Position numbers and translations under genes: made by a program. Positions 36,624 through 45,312 of a stretch of DNA of 64,000 nt are shown piece after piece. The notes under the pieces were generated by a model. That model made no database searches, had not been told where the DNA came from, and saw only the letters and a list, made by a program, of their open reading frames with translations. The stretch's first letter is position 1; each line of letters begins with the position of its first letter. Source of the DNA: Alphaproteobacteria bacterium (GTDB lineage Bacteria; Pseudomonadota; Alphaproteobacteria; Micavibrionales; Micavibrionaceae); assembly GCA_016699735.1 (NCBI GenBank), contig CP065008.1:1922001-1986000 (forward strand), given 5' to 3'.

Positions 36624-37190
36624 TCACGCCGCCCCACTCTCAGGAGTCTTGCCCCGCGCCGCGTTAAAATACTCCTGACATTTCTGATAAAACCGCTCAA
36701 ACGCCGCATCATCTGCAAACGCCCGCTTGGGAACGACCAGAGCACTAATATTTGTAGTGTACAAAAAAACTAAATCCCCGACTTTCTGAACTCTCTCGAA
36801 TCCACGCCAACCAATAGTGTAGTCCGAATATTTTGTAATCTCTTTTACAAACTCAGAATCTATAATCAATTTACGCTTGGAGATATTGTCCGAAATAAGC
36901 ATTTTTTTAAAATGCAGCTTGAACGACCTTTGTCTTAAAACAAAAGTCACCATCAAAATAAACAAGGCACAAGTTAAAAAGCCGGAAATAAATTGCACTG
37001 CTATTAAGCCTTTTTGGGGCAAAACAAAACAAAAGCCAAGAAGAAGTAAGGCAACAATTATTGGCCCCCTAAATTGCACAAAAGAAAATCCAACAGAGTC
37101 TGATTTATTATCAATTGCAACATTGCGATTAAACGCCACCAGATCATCAACCGTAAGCTGAAACTCTACTTCAACCGCATCGCCAGCCAT
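36624..37190 (-). CDS. YcxB-like membrane protein, copy 2
   Basis: 188 aa, paralogue of the gene at 35900-36532: same opening VEVEFQLTVDDLVAFN, two helices (about 41-58 and 62-85), the same WRGFERVQKVGDLVFLYTT and SALVVPKRAFAD end, and the same closing PESxAx. The start overlaps the end of sufD by 25 bases. Low GC in the middle part. Tandem duplication within the operon is clear; role unknown. Confidence 0.75.
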   Translation of the reverse strand: MAGDAVEVEFQLTVDDLVAFNRNVAIDNKSDSVGFSFVQFRGPIIVALLLLGFCFVLPQKGLIAVQFISGFLTCALFILMVTFVLRQRSFKLHFKKMLISDNISKRKLIIDSEFVKEITKYSDYTIGWRGFERVQKVGDLVFLYTTNISALVVPKRAFADDAAFERFYQKCQEYFNAARGKTPESGAA

Positions 37191-38137
37191 GCTTCCGCCT
37201 TCCCCCGCGCTTCCTCGCGCGCGCCCTCATGAGGAATTTTCTCCAGAACCTCATCGACGAACGCCTGCACCAGAAGCCGCCGCGCCTCCGCCGCGCTCAA
37301 CCCCCGCGAGCGCAGATAAAACAGCGGTTCCTCATCCAGCGGCCCGGTCGTCGCCCCGTGCGAGCATTTGACATCATCCGCATAAATCTCCAGCTCCGGC
37401 TTGGTGTCCATCTCCGCCGTCGGAGAAAGCAGCAAGGCGTTGGACAGCTGATACCCGTCCGTCTTCTGCGCCGCCTGATGCACGTGGACCTTGCCCTGAA
37501 ACACCCCCCGCGCCGTATCGTCCAAAAGTGAACGGTAGAATTGATAGGACGTACAGTGCGGCGCCGCATGCTCAATCAAAATCGTGGTGTCCCCATGCTG
37601 CGCTCCGCCCAGCAGATTCAATCCGTTCAAACGGCAATCCGCATTCGGCCCGGCAATCACCGCGTGAATTTCATGGCGCGTCAGCTTCCCGCCCATATTC
37701 AGCGAAAAACAATCGTAAGCCGCATCCCGCTCCAGCGTCACCCGCACAAGGTTCGTCTGCACGGCCTCCAGACTCTCCTCCTGCAAACGGATATGATGAA
37801 ACCGCGCATTCTTGCCCACGCTGATCTCCGTGATCATATTCTTCCAGTACGCACCCTGCCCCACATGCCGCTCGATCAGGGTCAGCTCCGCCCCCTCCTC
37901 AACGCTTACCCTTAAAACCGGCTGCTGATGCGCCCCGGCCGCGCCCATCCACCCAATATCCTCGACTTGTCCACTATTCTGTCCACGGCTTCTGTGGATA
38001 ACTTTCTCCTCCACCCCCTGCGGTCGCACGGCCAAAAGCTCAGACGGCAACGCCCGCGCCAGATTCGTGTACTTCCACTCCTCCTGCTTGGGCGTGGGCA
38101 GCGTTTGTGAATCAAGCGCTTTCAGAACCCCTACCAT
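37166..38137 (-). CDS. sufD: Fe-S cluster assembly scaffold SufD
   Basis: 323 aa, short for SufD (often 380-430) because the N-terminal domain is reduced. EEWKYTNLA near the start and the C-terminal right-handed beta helix with HGATTGPLDEEPLFYLRSRG followed by AEARRLLVQAFVDEVL are the SufB/D signatures. SufD works with SufB and SufC. The start overlaps the preceding gene by seven bases. A perfect DnaA-box-like 9-mer lies in its coding sequence (37993-38001). Confidence 0.93.
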   Translation of the reverse strand: MVGVLKALDSQTLPTPKQEEWKYTNLARALPSELLAVRPQGVEEKVIHRSRGQNSGQVEDIGWMGAAGAHQQPVLRVSVEEGAELTLIERHVGQGAYWKNMITEISVGKNARFHHIRLQEESLEAVQTNLVRVTLERDAAYDCFSLNMGGKLTRHEIHAVIAGPNADCRLNGLNLLGGAQHGDTTILIEHAAPHCTSYQFYRSLLDDTARGVFQGKVHVHQAAQKTDGYQLSNALLLSPTAEMDTKPELEIYADDVKCSHGATTGPLDEEPLFYLRSRGLSAAEARRLLVQAFVDEVLEKIPHEGAREEARGKAEAWLAMRLK

Positions 38138-38745
38138 AAGCTCTCCATCTCCGCCTTAAGGGGCGCCATCCGCGAACATCCGGCCAAAACCTCCAGAGCA
38201 AGGATAAAGAAATGCCAGACATCCCCGGTCATCTCGCCGTTAAGCTTAACCATCTTCGAAACAGCAAGCGCACAAGCCAGAACTCGCCCCTCGCCCTTAA
38301 GATTGTTATTATCAAGAATATAGTCGATTTGCGAACGGTGTCGAAAAGCGCAATTTGGGGGCCATTCGGCGGGATACATCTCCCGCGGAATCGAAAGCGG
38401 CGGAAAAGAGGAACTGTCCCGGATCGCCGCATCCGTACGTTCTAGGATTTCCACCATATCGGGAAGCCTTTCGAAGGGAAGGCCGGAGGCCACGGCACCG
38501 GCCCCGATAATAATGTTAAGGGTGTCGCGCTCGCGCCGGTAAAGAACATCCTCGACCTTCTCGTCAAAAACCCAGATGGTTTTGGAGTCAATCCGCCCCG
38601 AGGGAATAATTTGGCGAACAAGCTGTTCTCCAGCAACCGCCGCCAAAGCCGCCGTAATAGTTTCAAGGGGATTAGGCTCCGAAACCGCGAAATGTGCGCT
38701 GATGATGGCAAAAATTTCTTCAGAGGCTTTATCCAGAATAGGCAT
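38131..38745 (-). CDS. Hypothetical protein between sufC and sufD
   Basis: 204 aa, soluble, not recognised. Blocks: EKVEDVLYRRERDTLNIIIG, FPPLSIPREMYPAEWPPNC, IDYILDNNNLKGEGRVLACA. Three Cys in the C-terminal half. It overlaps sufD by seven bases and follows sufC by 21, so it is translated as part of the operon. No link to Fe-S assembly is known. Confidence 0.7.
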   Translation of the reverse strand: MPILDKASEEIFAIISAHFAVSEPNPLETITAALAAVAGEQLVRQIIPSGRIDSKTIWVFDEKVEDVLYRRERDTLNIIIGAGAVASGLPFERLPDMVEILERTDAAIRDSSSFPPLSIPREMYPAEWPPNCAFRHRSQIDYILDNNNLKGEGRVLACALAVSKMVKLNGEMTGDVWHFFILALEVLAGCSRMAPLKAEMESLW

Positions 38746-38766
38746 GATTTGTCCTTGAATGAAAGG

Positions 38767-39528
38767 TTACGCGCAGGCTTTGACAAATTCTTTGTAGCCC
38801 TGTTTTTCAAGCTCCAGAGCCACGTCAGCCCCACCGGTCTTGACAATCCGGCCATCAGCCATGACATGCACCACATCCGGCTTGATATAATCCAGCAACC
38901 GCTGATAATGTGTGATGATCAGGAAAGCGCGGTCCGGACTCCGTAAACGGTTGACCCCCTCGGCCACGATCTTGAGGGCATCGATATCCAGACCGGAATC
39001 CGTTTCATCGAGAATGCAGAATTTCGGTTCCAGCAAGGCCATCTGCAGAATCTCGTTCCTTTTTTTCTCGCCGCCCGAGAACCCGGCATTGACCGCCCGC
39101 TTCATCATCTCGTCAGAAATCCCGAGATCCTTGCACTTGGCCTTCATCAGCTTGAGCAACGAGAGCGCATCCAGTTCCTCCTGCCCCCGCTGCTTGCGAA
39201 CGGCATTGATCGAAGTCTTCAGGAAGGTGCTCATATTGACGCCCGGAATTTCAACCGGATACTGGAACGCCAGAAAAACCCCCGCAGCCGCTCGCTCCTC
39301 AGGCTCAAGTTCCAAAAGACTCTGTCCGTTCAGCGTGACAGCCCCACCCGTAACCTCATACCCCTCACGCCCGGCCAGAACATAGGAGAGCGTTGATTTC
39401 CCTGACCCGTTCGGCCCCATGATCGCGTGAACTTCGCCCGCCTTGATGGACAGGCTGAGACCCTTGAGGATTTCCCGGGAACCCAAGTCCGTTTGAACGC
39501 ACGCTTGAAGGCCTTTAATATCAATCAC
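38767..39528 (-). CDS. sufC: Fe-S assembly ATPase SufC
   Basis: 253 aa ABC-type ATPase. Walker A MGPNGSGKSTLSYVL, signature FSGGEKKRNEILQMALLEP and Walker B CILDETDSGLDIDALK are all intact, with the switch His in LIITHYQRLL. SufC energises SufBCD. It overlaps the preceding membrane-protein gene by eight bases. Confidence 0.97.
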   Translation of the reverse strand: MIDIKGLQACVQTDLGSREILKGLSLSIKAGEVHAIMGPNGSGKSTLSYVLAGREGYEVTGGAVTLNGQSLLELEPEERAAAGVFLAFQYPVEIPGVNMSTFLKTSINAVRKQRGQEELDALSLLKLMKAKCKDLGISDEMMKRAVNAGFSGGEKKRNEILQMALLEPKFCILDETDSGLDIDALKIVAEGVNRLRSPDRAFLIITHYQRLLDYIKPDVVHVMADGRIVKTGGADVALELEKQGYKEFVKACA

Positions 39529-39973
39529 TCTCAGTATTCCCGTCTTGCTCGGTTTCGTAGTAATTCTCTTTTATATAATCGAAAAGACGCCACGGCAGAT
39601 TGAAAATGGAAAAAGACAGCGTCAAAAAACCGACGATGAACAAACCACTGACCACCGCTGAAACAATCAGGCTGTAGACAGAAAAAAAAGTGTATCCGTC
39701 CTCAAGCTGCCCATAATTGAAAATCATCTGATAAAGCACGTGCGACGTCATGTAATTGAAAAACGTATCCAAACCATGATCTTTGCAGCTCAACAGTAAC
39801 GTTTCCGAATCGATATGACACCACTGGTAAACAAAGAAAGTATTGACGAAAAGAAGGATAAAAACGCCGATCGAAATCACAAGAAAGACTTTTTGTTTGT
39901 AATAATCGACGGAGTCCGCAAAAAGCTGTTTGCCGAAACCGGTAAAACCCTTAATGAAAGCGCTTTTGTTCAT
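39521..39973 (-). CDS. Hypothetical membrane protein
   Basis: 150 aa with two strong membrane helices (about residues 29-51 and 101-130). Not recognised. Its start overlaps the previous gene by four bases, and its end overlaps sufC by eight, so it is embedded in the SUF operon. Confidence 0.7.
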   Translation of the reverse strand: MNKSAFIKGFTGFGKQLFADSVDYYKQKVFLVISIGVFILLFVNTFFVYQWCHIDSETLLLSCKDHGLDTFFNYMTSHVLYQMIFNYGQLEDGYTFFSVYSLIVSAVVSGLFIVGFLTLSFSIFNLPWRLFDYIKENYYETEQDGNTESD

Positions 39974-40344
39974 GGCGGAGGATCCGGCCTTTCAACGTCA
40001 GTGCTTTCGTCGGCGGACTTAGAAAGCGGCATAGCCATCACGTCTTTCTGTCCGTCACTAACTTTCCCGACATCCGTCGTCTCTGATGGCATATACTTAT
40101 CCTTCGGGATAAACTCCGGCACAGGATGCATCTGCGGAAACGGCTCGTCCTCACCCTGCTGCTCGGCAACCAAAGCTTGAAAATCGGCATCCCCGACAGG
40201 CGCCTGCTCCTGCCGCGCACTATAAATCATCGTACCGGCCAGAATGACACCGTAAAGGATCAGCGCCGCGCTGACCCCGACCACAACGCGGTGAAAGAAT
40301 TTCTCCATCCTCATGCCGTTATTATCGTTCACAGGCCTTTCCAT
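39970..40344 (-). CDS. Hypothetical single-pass membrane protein
   Basis: 124 aa. One membrane helix (about residues 20-43), then an acidic, Pro/Gln-rich, likely disordered tail facing the periplasm. Not recognised. Its start overlaps the end of the pterin dehydratase gene by 16 bases. Confidence 0.65.
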   Translation of the reverse strand: MERPVNDNNGMRMEKFFHRVVVGVSAALILYGVILAGTMIYSARQEQAPVGDADFQALVAEQQGEDEPFPQMHPVPEFIPKDKYMPSETTDVGKVSDGQKDVMAMPLSKSADESTDVERPDPPP

Positions 40345-40625
40345 TCTGAAATCTTCTCGGCCAGCGAAAGATCCCGTTGCGTCACCTGGTTGCCCGCCTC
40401 ATGGGTGGTGAGGGTCAGCCGGACGCGGTTATAGAGGTTTTCGATCTTCGCATGATGGTCCGCCTCATCTGAAAGCCGGGCCACGACCGCAAGGAAAGCA
40501 AAAGCCTCCGTAAAATCCACAAAGGTAAAATTAGCCGAAATTGCCCCGTCCGCATAGCTCCATGCGGGATTCTTCGCAAGCCAGTCCCCTAAAATGTTGT
40601 TTTCTATGGGTTTTATACGACTCAT
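40329..40625 (-). CDS. phhB: 4a-hydroxytetrahydrobiopterin (pterin-4a-carbinolamine) dehydratase
   Basis: 98 aa, the usual length. The signature is DEADHHAKIENLYNRVRLTL followed by THEAGNQVTQRDLSLAEKIS, covering the active-site His residues. It recycles pterin after aromatic amino-acid hydroxylation; many bacteria that lack hydroxylases still carry it, often in unrelated operons. It overlaps its upstream neighbour by four bases. Confidence 0.93.
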   Translation of the reverse strand: MSRIKPIENNILGDWLAKNPAWSYADGAISANFTFVDFTEAFAFLAVVARLSDEADHHAKIENLYNRVRLTLTTHEAGNQVTQRDLSLAEKISEWKGL

Positions 40626-40888
40626 GCCGCTTTTCTCTTGTTCCCGAGCGCGTTGTAAATGCCCATAAGACTGACCAGCAGCCAGCTGAATTCCATCACA
40701 AACCCGCCCAGATCGCCCCAGTCAAAATGATAAACCAGCGAAACCATAATCATAAACGCACCCAGGGCGTTCAACCCAAAAAACCGGACGCTCTTGGAAT
40801 CGATCCTGTCCCCGGCCATCAGCCAGTACATAAAAGTCGTCAAACAGGCACCCGTAACACCCATAACCGCCATCAAAAATTCCATCAT
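40622..40888 (-). CDS. Small membrane protein (CBU_0592-like)
   Basis: 88 aa from ATG 40888, which overlaps the preceding stop in a TGATG arrangement, so translation is probably coupled. Three short hydrophobic helices with FLMAVMGVTGACLTTFMYWL, FFGLNALGAFMIMVSLVYHF, FSWLLVSLMGIYNALG. This matches the pattern of the CBU_0592 type of small inner-membrane proteins. Function unknown. Confidence 0.7.
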   Translation of the reverse strand: MMEFLMAVMGVTGACLTTFMYWLMAGDRIDSKSVRFFGLNALGAFMIMVSLVYHFDWGDLGGFVMEFSWLLVSLMGIYNALGNKRKAA

Positions 40889-41220
40889 CACCCCACGCTC
40901 CACTGCTGTAAAACCCAGCTAAGTGCAAAACTCGAAAAAAGTCCAAAAACCAGCAGAATAATCGGCGAACTGATCATATACTTAATATGCTCCGCTCGAT
41001 ACTTGTCAGGATTGCCCCAAACACACAGAATCCCATAAAAAGAAAGCAGTATAGAAATGCCGAATAGAGCGCCCATGTAAATACGAATGACAAAAGATTC
41101 AATGTCACCGGAATAATAGGACACGCCGATGCTTCCAAGAATTAAAACCCAGGGCACAATACAAAGCGCCCAGACCAAGAACCACCCAAGAGAAAACATG
41201 ACTTGATCCCCGATAGACAT
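40888..41220 (-). CDS. Hypothetical membrane protein
   Basis: 110 aa from ATG 41220, one base after the sufB stop at 41222. Four hydrophobic segments (MFSLGWFLVWALCIVPWVL, IYMGALFGISILLSFYGIL, SSPIILLVFGLFSSFALSWV). Not recognised. The longer open frame to 41496 only overlaps sufB and is not used. Confidence 0.65.
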   Translation of the reverse strand: MSIGDQVMFSLGWFLVWALCIVPWVLILGSIGVSYYSGDIESFVIRIYMGALFGISILLSFYGILCVWGNPDKYRAEHIKYMISSPIILLVFGLFSSFALSWVLQQWSVG

Positions 41221-41221
41221 A

Positions 41222-42697
41222 TCACCCCACGCTCCCCTCAAGGCTGATCCCCACCAGCTTCTGCGCCTCCACCGCGAACTCCATCGGCAGGTGCTGCATG
41301 ACCTCCCGCGCAAACCCGTTGACGATAAGCGCAATCGCCTCCTCTTCCCCGATCCCGCGCTGCAGGCAATAGAAAAGCTGATCCTCCGAAATCTTGGACG
41401 TCGTCGCCTCATGCTCCAGCTTCGCCGTGCGGTTACGGCTCTCGATATACGGAACCGTATGCGCCCCGCACTGATCGCCGATGAGCAGACTGTCACAGGC
41501 CGTGAAATTCCGCGCCCCGTCCGCCCCCGGCATGATCTTGACGATCCCGCGGTAGGTATTGTTGCTCCGCCCCGCGCTGATGCCCTTGGAGATGATCCGC
41601 GAACGCGTATTCTTGCCCAGATGGATCATCTTGGTCCCGGTATCGGCCTGCTGCCGCCCGTTGGTGATCGCTACGGAGTAAAACTCGCCGGAGGAATTGT
41701 CACCCTTCAGAATACACGACGGATATTTCCACGTGATCGCCGACCCCGTCTCCACCTGCGTCCATGAGATCTTCGAATTCCGCCCCTCGCACAGCCCGCG
41801 CTTGGTCACGAAATTATAGATCCCGCCCGCGCCTGTATCAATGTCACCGGGATACCAGTTCTGCACCGTCGAATATTTGATCTCCGCATCGTCATGCGCG
41901 ATCAGCTCGACAACGGCGGCATGAAGCTGCCGCTCATCCCGCATCGGCGCGGTGCAGCCTTCAAGATAGGAAACGTACGACCCCTTATCCGCGATAATCA
42001 GCGTCCGCTCAAACTGCCCGGTATTCAACTCGTTGATCCGGAAATAGGTCGAAAGCTCCATGGGGCAGCGCACCCCCGGCGGGATATAGACAAAACTCCC
42101 ATCCGTAAACACCGCCGTATTCAGGCACGCGTGCTTGTTATCGGAATACGGCACGACCGAATTCATGTATTTTTTGACCAACTCGGGATGCTCCCGCACG
42201 GCTTCCGAGATCGAACAGAAAATCACCCCATGCCGCTTCAACTCATCCTTGAACGTGGTCGCGACGGAAACGGAGTCAAACACCGCATCGACGGCCACAG
42301 GCGCCCGCCCTTTAACCCCGGCCAGAATTTCCTGCTCCCGCAAAGGAATACCGAGTTTCTTGTAGGTTTCCAGCAATTTCGGGTCCACCTCGTCCAACGA
42401 CTTCGGCCCATCCTCGAAGGATTTCGGCGCGGAATAATAATAGGCGTCCTGATAATCGATGTCCGGGAATTCCAGCTTCGCCCATTTCGGCTCCTTCATC
42501 CGCTGCCAGTGCGCGAACGCTTTCAAACGCCGCTCCAAAAGCCACTCCGGCTCCTTCTTCTTGGCGGAAATAAACCGGACGATCTCCTCGCTCAGCCCCT
42601 TGGGCGCTTTATCGCTCTCGATATCCGTAACGAACCCCGCCGAATATTTTCCGGCCATGTCCTTGACGGTGGCAATCGTCTCTTCAGTGGCCCCCAT
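41222..42697 (-). CDS. sufB: Fe-S cluster assembly scaffold SufB
   Basis: 491 aa from ATG 42697, with GGGAG seven bases upstream; a TTG at 42718 is open too. Key features: YYYSAPK, the beta-helix core with ACLNTAVFTDGSFVYIPPGV, LEGCTAPMRDERQLHAAVVE, the cluster-region Cys ENFTACDSLL-like segment NFTACDSLLIGDQCGAHT, and KLEHEATTSKISEDQLFYC near the end. SufB carries the nascent cluster. It overlaps the regulator gene by 14 bases. Confidence 0.97.
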   Translation of the reverse strand: MGATEETIATVKDMAGKYSAGFVTDIESDKAPKGLSEEIVRFISAKKKEPEWLLERRLKAFAHWQRMKEPKWAKLEFPDIDYQDAYYYSAPKSFEDGPKSLDEVDPKLLETYKKLGIPLREQEILAGVKGRAPVAVDAVFDSVSVATTFKDELKRHGVIFCSISEAVREHPELVKKYMNSVVPYSDNKHACLNTAVFTDGSFVYIPPGVRCPMELSTYFRINELNTGQFERTLIIADKGSYVSYLEGCTAPMRDERQLHAAVVELIAHDDAEIKYSTVQNWYPGDIDTGAGGIYNFVTKRGLCEGRNSKISWTQVETGSAITWKYPSCILKGDNSSGEFYSVAITNGRQQADTGTKMIHLGKNTRSRIISKGISAGRSNNTYRGIVKIMPGADGARNFTACDSLLIGDQCGAHTVPYIESRNRTAKLEHEATTSKISEDQLFYCLQRGIGEEEAIALIVNGFAREVMQHLPMEFAVEAQKLVGISLEGSVG

Positions 42698-43142
42698 AGG
42701 CCGCTCCCTTCTCTTCAACCGTAATCGTTTTTCGGGTATTTGGACGCATCATATCCGTCAGCATGACCCCCTCCAGCGCCGACCGCAAGGCCTGATTGAC
42801 CGAATCCCACCGCCCGCGCACAGCGCAACACGCCCCCAGCGCGCAATCCGGCTCCAACCCGTCCACACAAGCCGTCAGGGCAATCGGCCCCTCGATGGCC
42901 TCGATGATAGTAACCACGGAAATCTCATGCGCCCTGTGCGCCAACCTGTACCCGCCCGCCGCGCCGCGCACCGAAACCACAAGCCCCGCCCGCAGAAGCA
43001 TCTTGAGAACCTTGGCCGCCGTCGGCTCGGATATATTCGTCTGCCCGGCGATCAAGGCCGCGCTCAACAGCGCATCGCCGGTCCGCGCCATATCGGCCAG
43101 CACCACCACCGCATAATCCGCAAGCTTTGAAATTCTGAACAT
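42684..43142 (-). CDS. Rrf2-family Fe-S-responsive regulator of the SUF operon
   Basis: 152 aa from ATG 43142, giving the usual opening MFRISKLADYAVVVLADMA. The winged HTH covers about residues 1-70. The cluster-binding Cys region is ACVDGLEPDCALGACCAVRG with four Cys. Members of this Rrf2 subgroup (SufR/IscR like) sense Fe-S status and repress suf genes when clusters are abundant. It is the first gene of the long minus-strand operon, so autoregulation is expected. Upstream bases 43143-43236 hold its promoter, which I could not define. Confidence 0.92.
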   Translation of the reverse strand: MFRISKLADYAVVVLADMARTGDALLSAALIAGQTNISEPTAAKVLKMLLRAGLVVSVRGAAGGYRLAHRAHEISVVTIIEAIEGPIALTACVDGLEPDCALGACCAVRGRWDSVNQALRSALEGVMLTDMMRPNTRKTITVEEKGAAYGGH

Positions 43143-43236
43143 TGAAACGCTCAATACGATCTAGGACTAATTTTGTGCTAAATTACACCTTTGCCCTTGA
43201 GATTCAAGCTGTTTTTCGCTTAAATGACTTAAAAAA

Positions 43237-44871
43237 TCAAGTTACAATAGGTTTTGCTGTTTTATCATGTACAACGCGCTTAATTAGAGAAAACAAAGGT
43301 ATAAAACTTAAAAACTCACTTTCTTCTAACTCTTTAACTACGTTGCAAAAATGCTTTTTGTTAGCATTCTGGCTTATTTTATAAAAATGTAAGTCTTCCA
43401 TCTCTCCATATTCTTGTTGGCCTAATTGCGGCCTACCCGTAGCATTATTTATTTTATTTATTTCAAAAAGATCACGTTTTTTGAGCATTCCAAATTTATC
43501 GAGTATAAACTTAGTGTATAAAAATTCAATTGGACAATACAGGTAATCCTTAAGTTCTGCCGTAGGCGTAGGCATAAGTATTGCATAAACATTCGCCCCA
43601 TCATTTCTTTTTTGAATATTTGGGTCGTTCAATAAAGTTTTTCCAACCTTAAAATTATTTTGCCCCTCTTGATCGGCATCAAAAATTCCTATTATGGTTT
43701 TGGTTGGAAAAAGATTTTCGGGGCACCCCATTAAAAACTGCTTTAATTTTCCTGCATTTCCACAGCTAATAACTTCAAAATCAAGACCACTCTTTAGTTT
43801 TTCGTTTGCTATAAAAATATGCTGAACGTCTGTATCGCCTTCAGTAAAAATCAAAACATTTTTTTTGCTCCTTGCAACACAGTTCAATAAGCTACCAGCT
43901 TCATTGAAAGTCATAATGCCATCTGACAGAATAGGCACTATTTCAGAACGGGATGATTTTATAATTGGCTCGCTCCGCTCCATCCAGAATAAATCTTCAT
44001 CTGCAACATACGCCACAGTAGAAGGACTATGTGTGGTCATAATTACTTGAATACCATATTCCGCTACTAACTTTTCTTTAACAATCTCAACAAATATTTT
44101 GGCTAGCGAGGGATTTAAATGAGCATCGTATTCATCTAATAAAAAAACTTTTAGAGTTTGCCCCATAAAGCGATTATATGCCCAAAGCACTAAAGTAATT
44201 ATAAGCTTTTCACCATGAGACAAATATTCATAGGATACTTCCTGACCAGTTCGAGTATCCCAAAAATGTGGGCTCCCATCATACGCACTTTTCGGAGGTA
44301 AAATTTTATATTCAATTCCATACTTTTCAAAATGCTCTGAAATCTCCAACCACGGAGGTCTCATTCCTATGTAATCATAAATTTCTTCGTCACTCTTGGG
44401 ATTATCTGGCTTACCGTAAAAAAATATTTTTAGCTGATTAACAGTTGCTAAATACCCTGTAAAAACCTCTCCAATCCAATTTCCTTCTAATTTCTCAACG
44501 AAAGGCGTGATTAGTAATTGCTGTTCTGAAAGCCCTCTTATACCTTGTGTTTCGGACGTAACATCAGTTCCGATTCTAATACTTTGTTCAAACATTCTAT
44601 TATTGTCAGGTTTTAATGAACTTAAAGGACGATAAGACTCTGAGATAAATTTGACACTATCTTGATTTAGAGCGCTGTCCTTCTCTAAGTAGTATGGTTT
44701 ATTATCCTTCTTTTCTGGCTCATACCCTGCATTTCCATGTAAAAACGATAATAGTTGAGTTTTCCCTGAACCATTTTTTCCAGTGATTACAGCAAACTGC
44801 GGTATATCCCATTCCATAGGTGGTAAAGGACCATAAGATTTTCTTAAAATTAATTTTCTAAACATAATCAT
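43237..44871 (-). CDS. AAA ATPase with C-terminal TOPRIM-like domain (OLD-family type)
   Basis: 544 aa. Walker A ITGKNGSGKTQLLSF (about residue 30), ABC-like signature YEYLSHGEKLIITLVLWAYN, Walker B KVFLLDEYDAHLNPSLAK, H-loop IMTTHSPSTVAYV, then a TOPRIM-like part with VLIFTEGDTDVQHIF and TIIGIFDADQEGQ. OLD-family nucleases pair an ABC ATPase with such a domain and often act in phage defence. The gene is much more AT-rich than its neighbours, stands alone, and has poor ribosome-site sequence, all suggesting horizontal gain. Defence is an inference. Starts at 44871 and 44865 are both possible. Confidence 0.85.
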   Translation of the reverse strand: MIMFRKLILRKSYGPLPPMEWDIPQFAVITGKNGSGKTQLLSFLHGNAGYEPEKKDNKPYYLEKDSALNQDSVKFISESYRPLSSLKPDNNRMFEQSIRIGTDVTSETQGIRGLSEQQLLITPFVEKLEGNWIGEVFTGYLATVNQLKIFFYGKPDNPKSDEEIYDYIGMRPPWLEISEHFEKYGIEYKILPPKSAYDGSPHFWDTRTGQEVSYEYLSHGEKLIITLVLWAYNRFMGQTLKVFLLDEYDAHLNPSLAKIFVEIVKEKLVAEYGIQVIMTTHSPSTVAYVADEDLFWMERSEPIIKSSRSEIVPILSDGIMTFNEAGSLLNCVARSKKNVLIFTEGDTDVQHIFIANEKLKSGLDFEVISCGNAGKLKQFLMGCPENLFPTKTIIGIFDADQEGQNNFKVGKTLLNDPNIQKRNDGANVYAILMPTPTAELKDYLYCPIEFLYTKFILDKFGMLKKRDLFEINKINNATGRPQLGQQEYGEMEDLHFYKISQNANKKHFCNVVKELEESEFLSFIPLFSLIKRVVHDKTAKPIVT

Positions 44872-45312
44872 GATTTACTATTTTACTATAGCTCTATCAA
44901 AGGTTTTTAATTTGAAAAAAGGATTTCGACCTTCGTAGAACGATAAAGAAGAACAGACCGCGTTGTGATCATTGTGTTTAAAAAAAACTCTGCGCCCTTT
45001 GCGCCTCTGCGGTCAAAAAAAGAGATTCCCGCATACGCGGGAATGCTTGCGCGGATGGAAAGGCCAAAACAGTAAGCTTCGCGCCTTCGCGATTCAAAGC
45101 TGTACGCACAAAACTGGACAAAAACTGAAAATATTCCTATACTGCTTTTGCAACACAGGAAAACCGCCCGCCCACCGGACTAACCGGACTGAGTCCACTC
45201 CGGGGAAAACAGGCAGATTCAGGACTGACTCTCAAGAGTAAGCCTCTGTTTTTAAAGAGCCGCTATGAAAGCTCCCCCGCCCCGGCGAAAACATCCGCGG
45301 ACTTAGTCCGGG
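44872..45312. repeat. Intergenic region with dispersed-repeat-like elements
   Basis: 441 bases without a supported gene. From 44959 comes CGTTGTGATCATTGTGTTTA followed by an A run, which resembles 36593-36622 (about 25 of 30 bases alike). It continues with a CTGCGCCCTTTGCGCCTCTG block and a perfect palindrome ATTCCCGC-ATAC-GCGGGAAT (45025-45044). Such elements are typical of intergenic repeats in proteobacteria. The rest looks structureless. It separates the AT-rich ATPase gene from prfC. Confidence 0.6.

Noticed and set aside
44972..45241. 89-aa ORF in the gap between the ATPase gene and prfC
   Set aside because: It runs through a palindrome and repeat-like blocks, has no ribosome site, and its peptide (Arg/Thr-rich) has no recognisable features.
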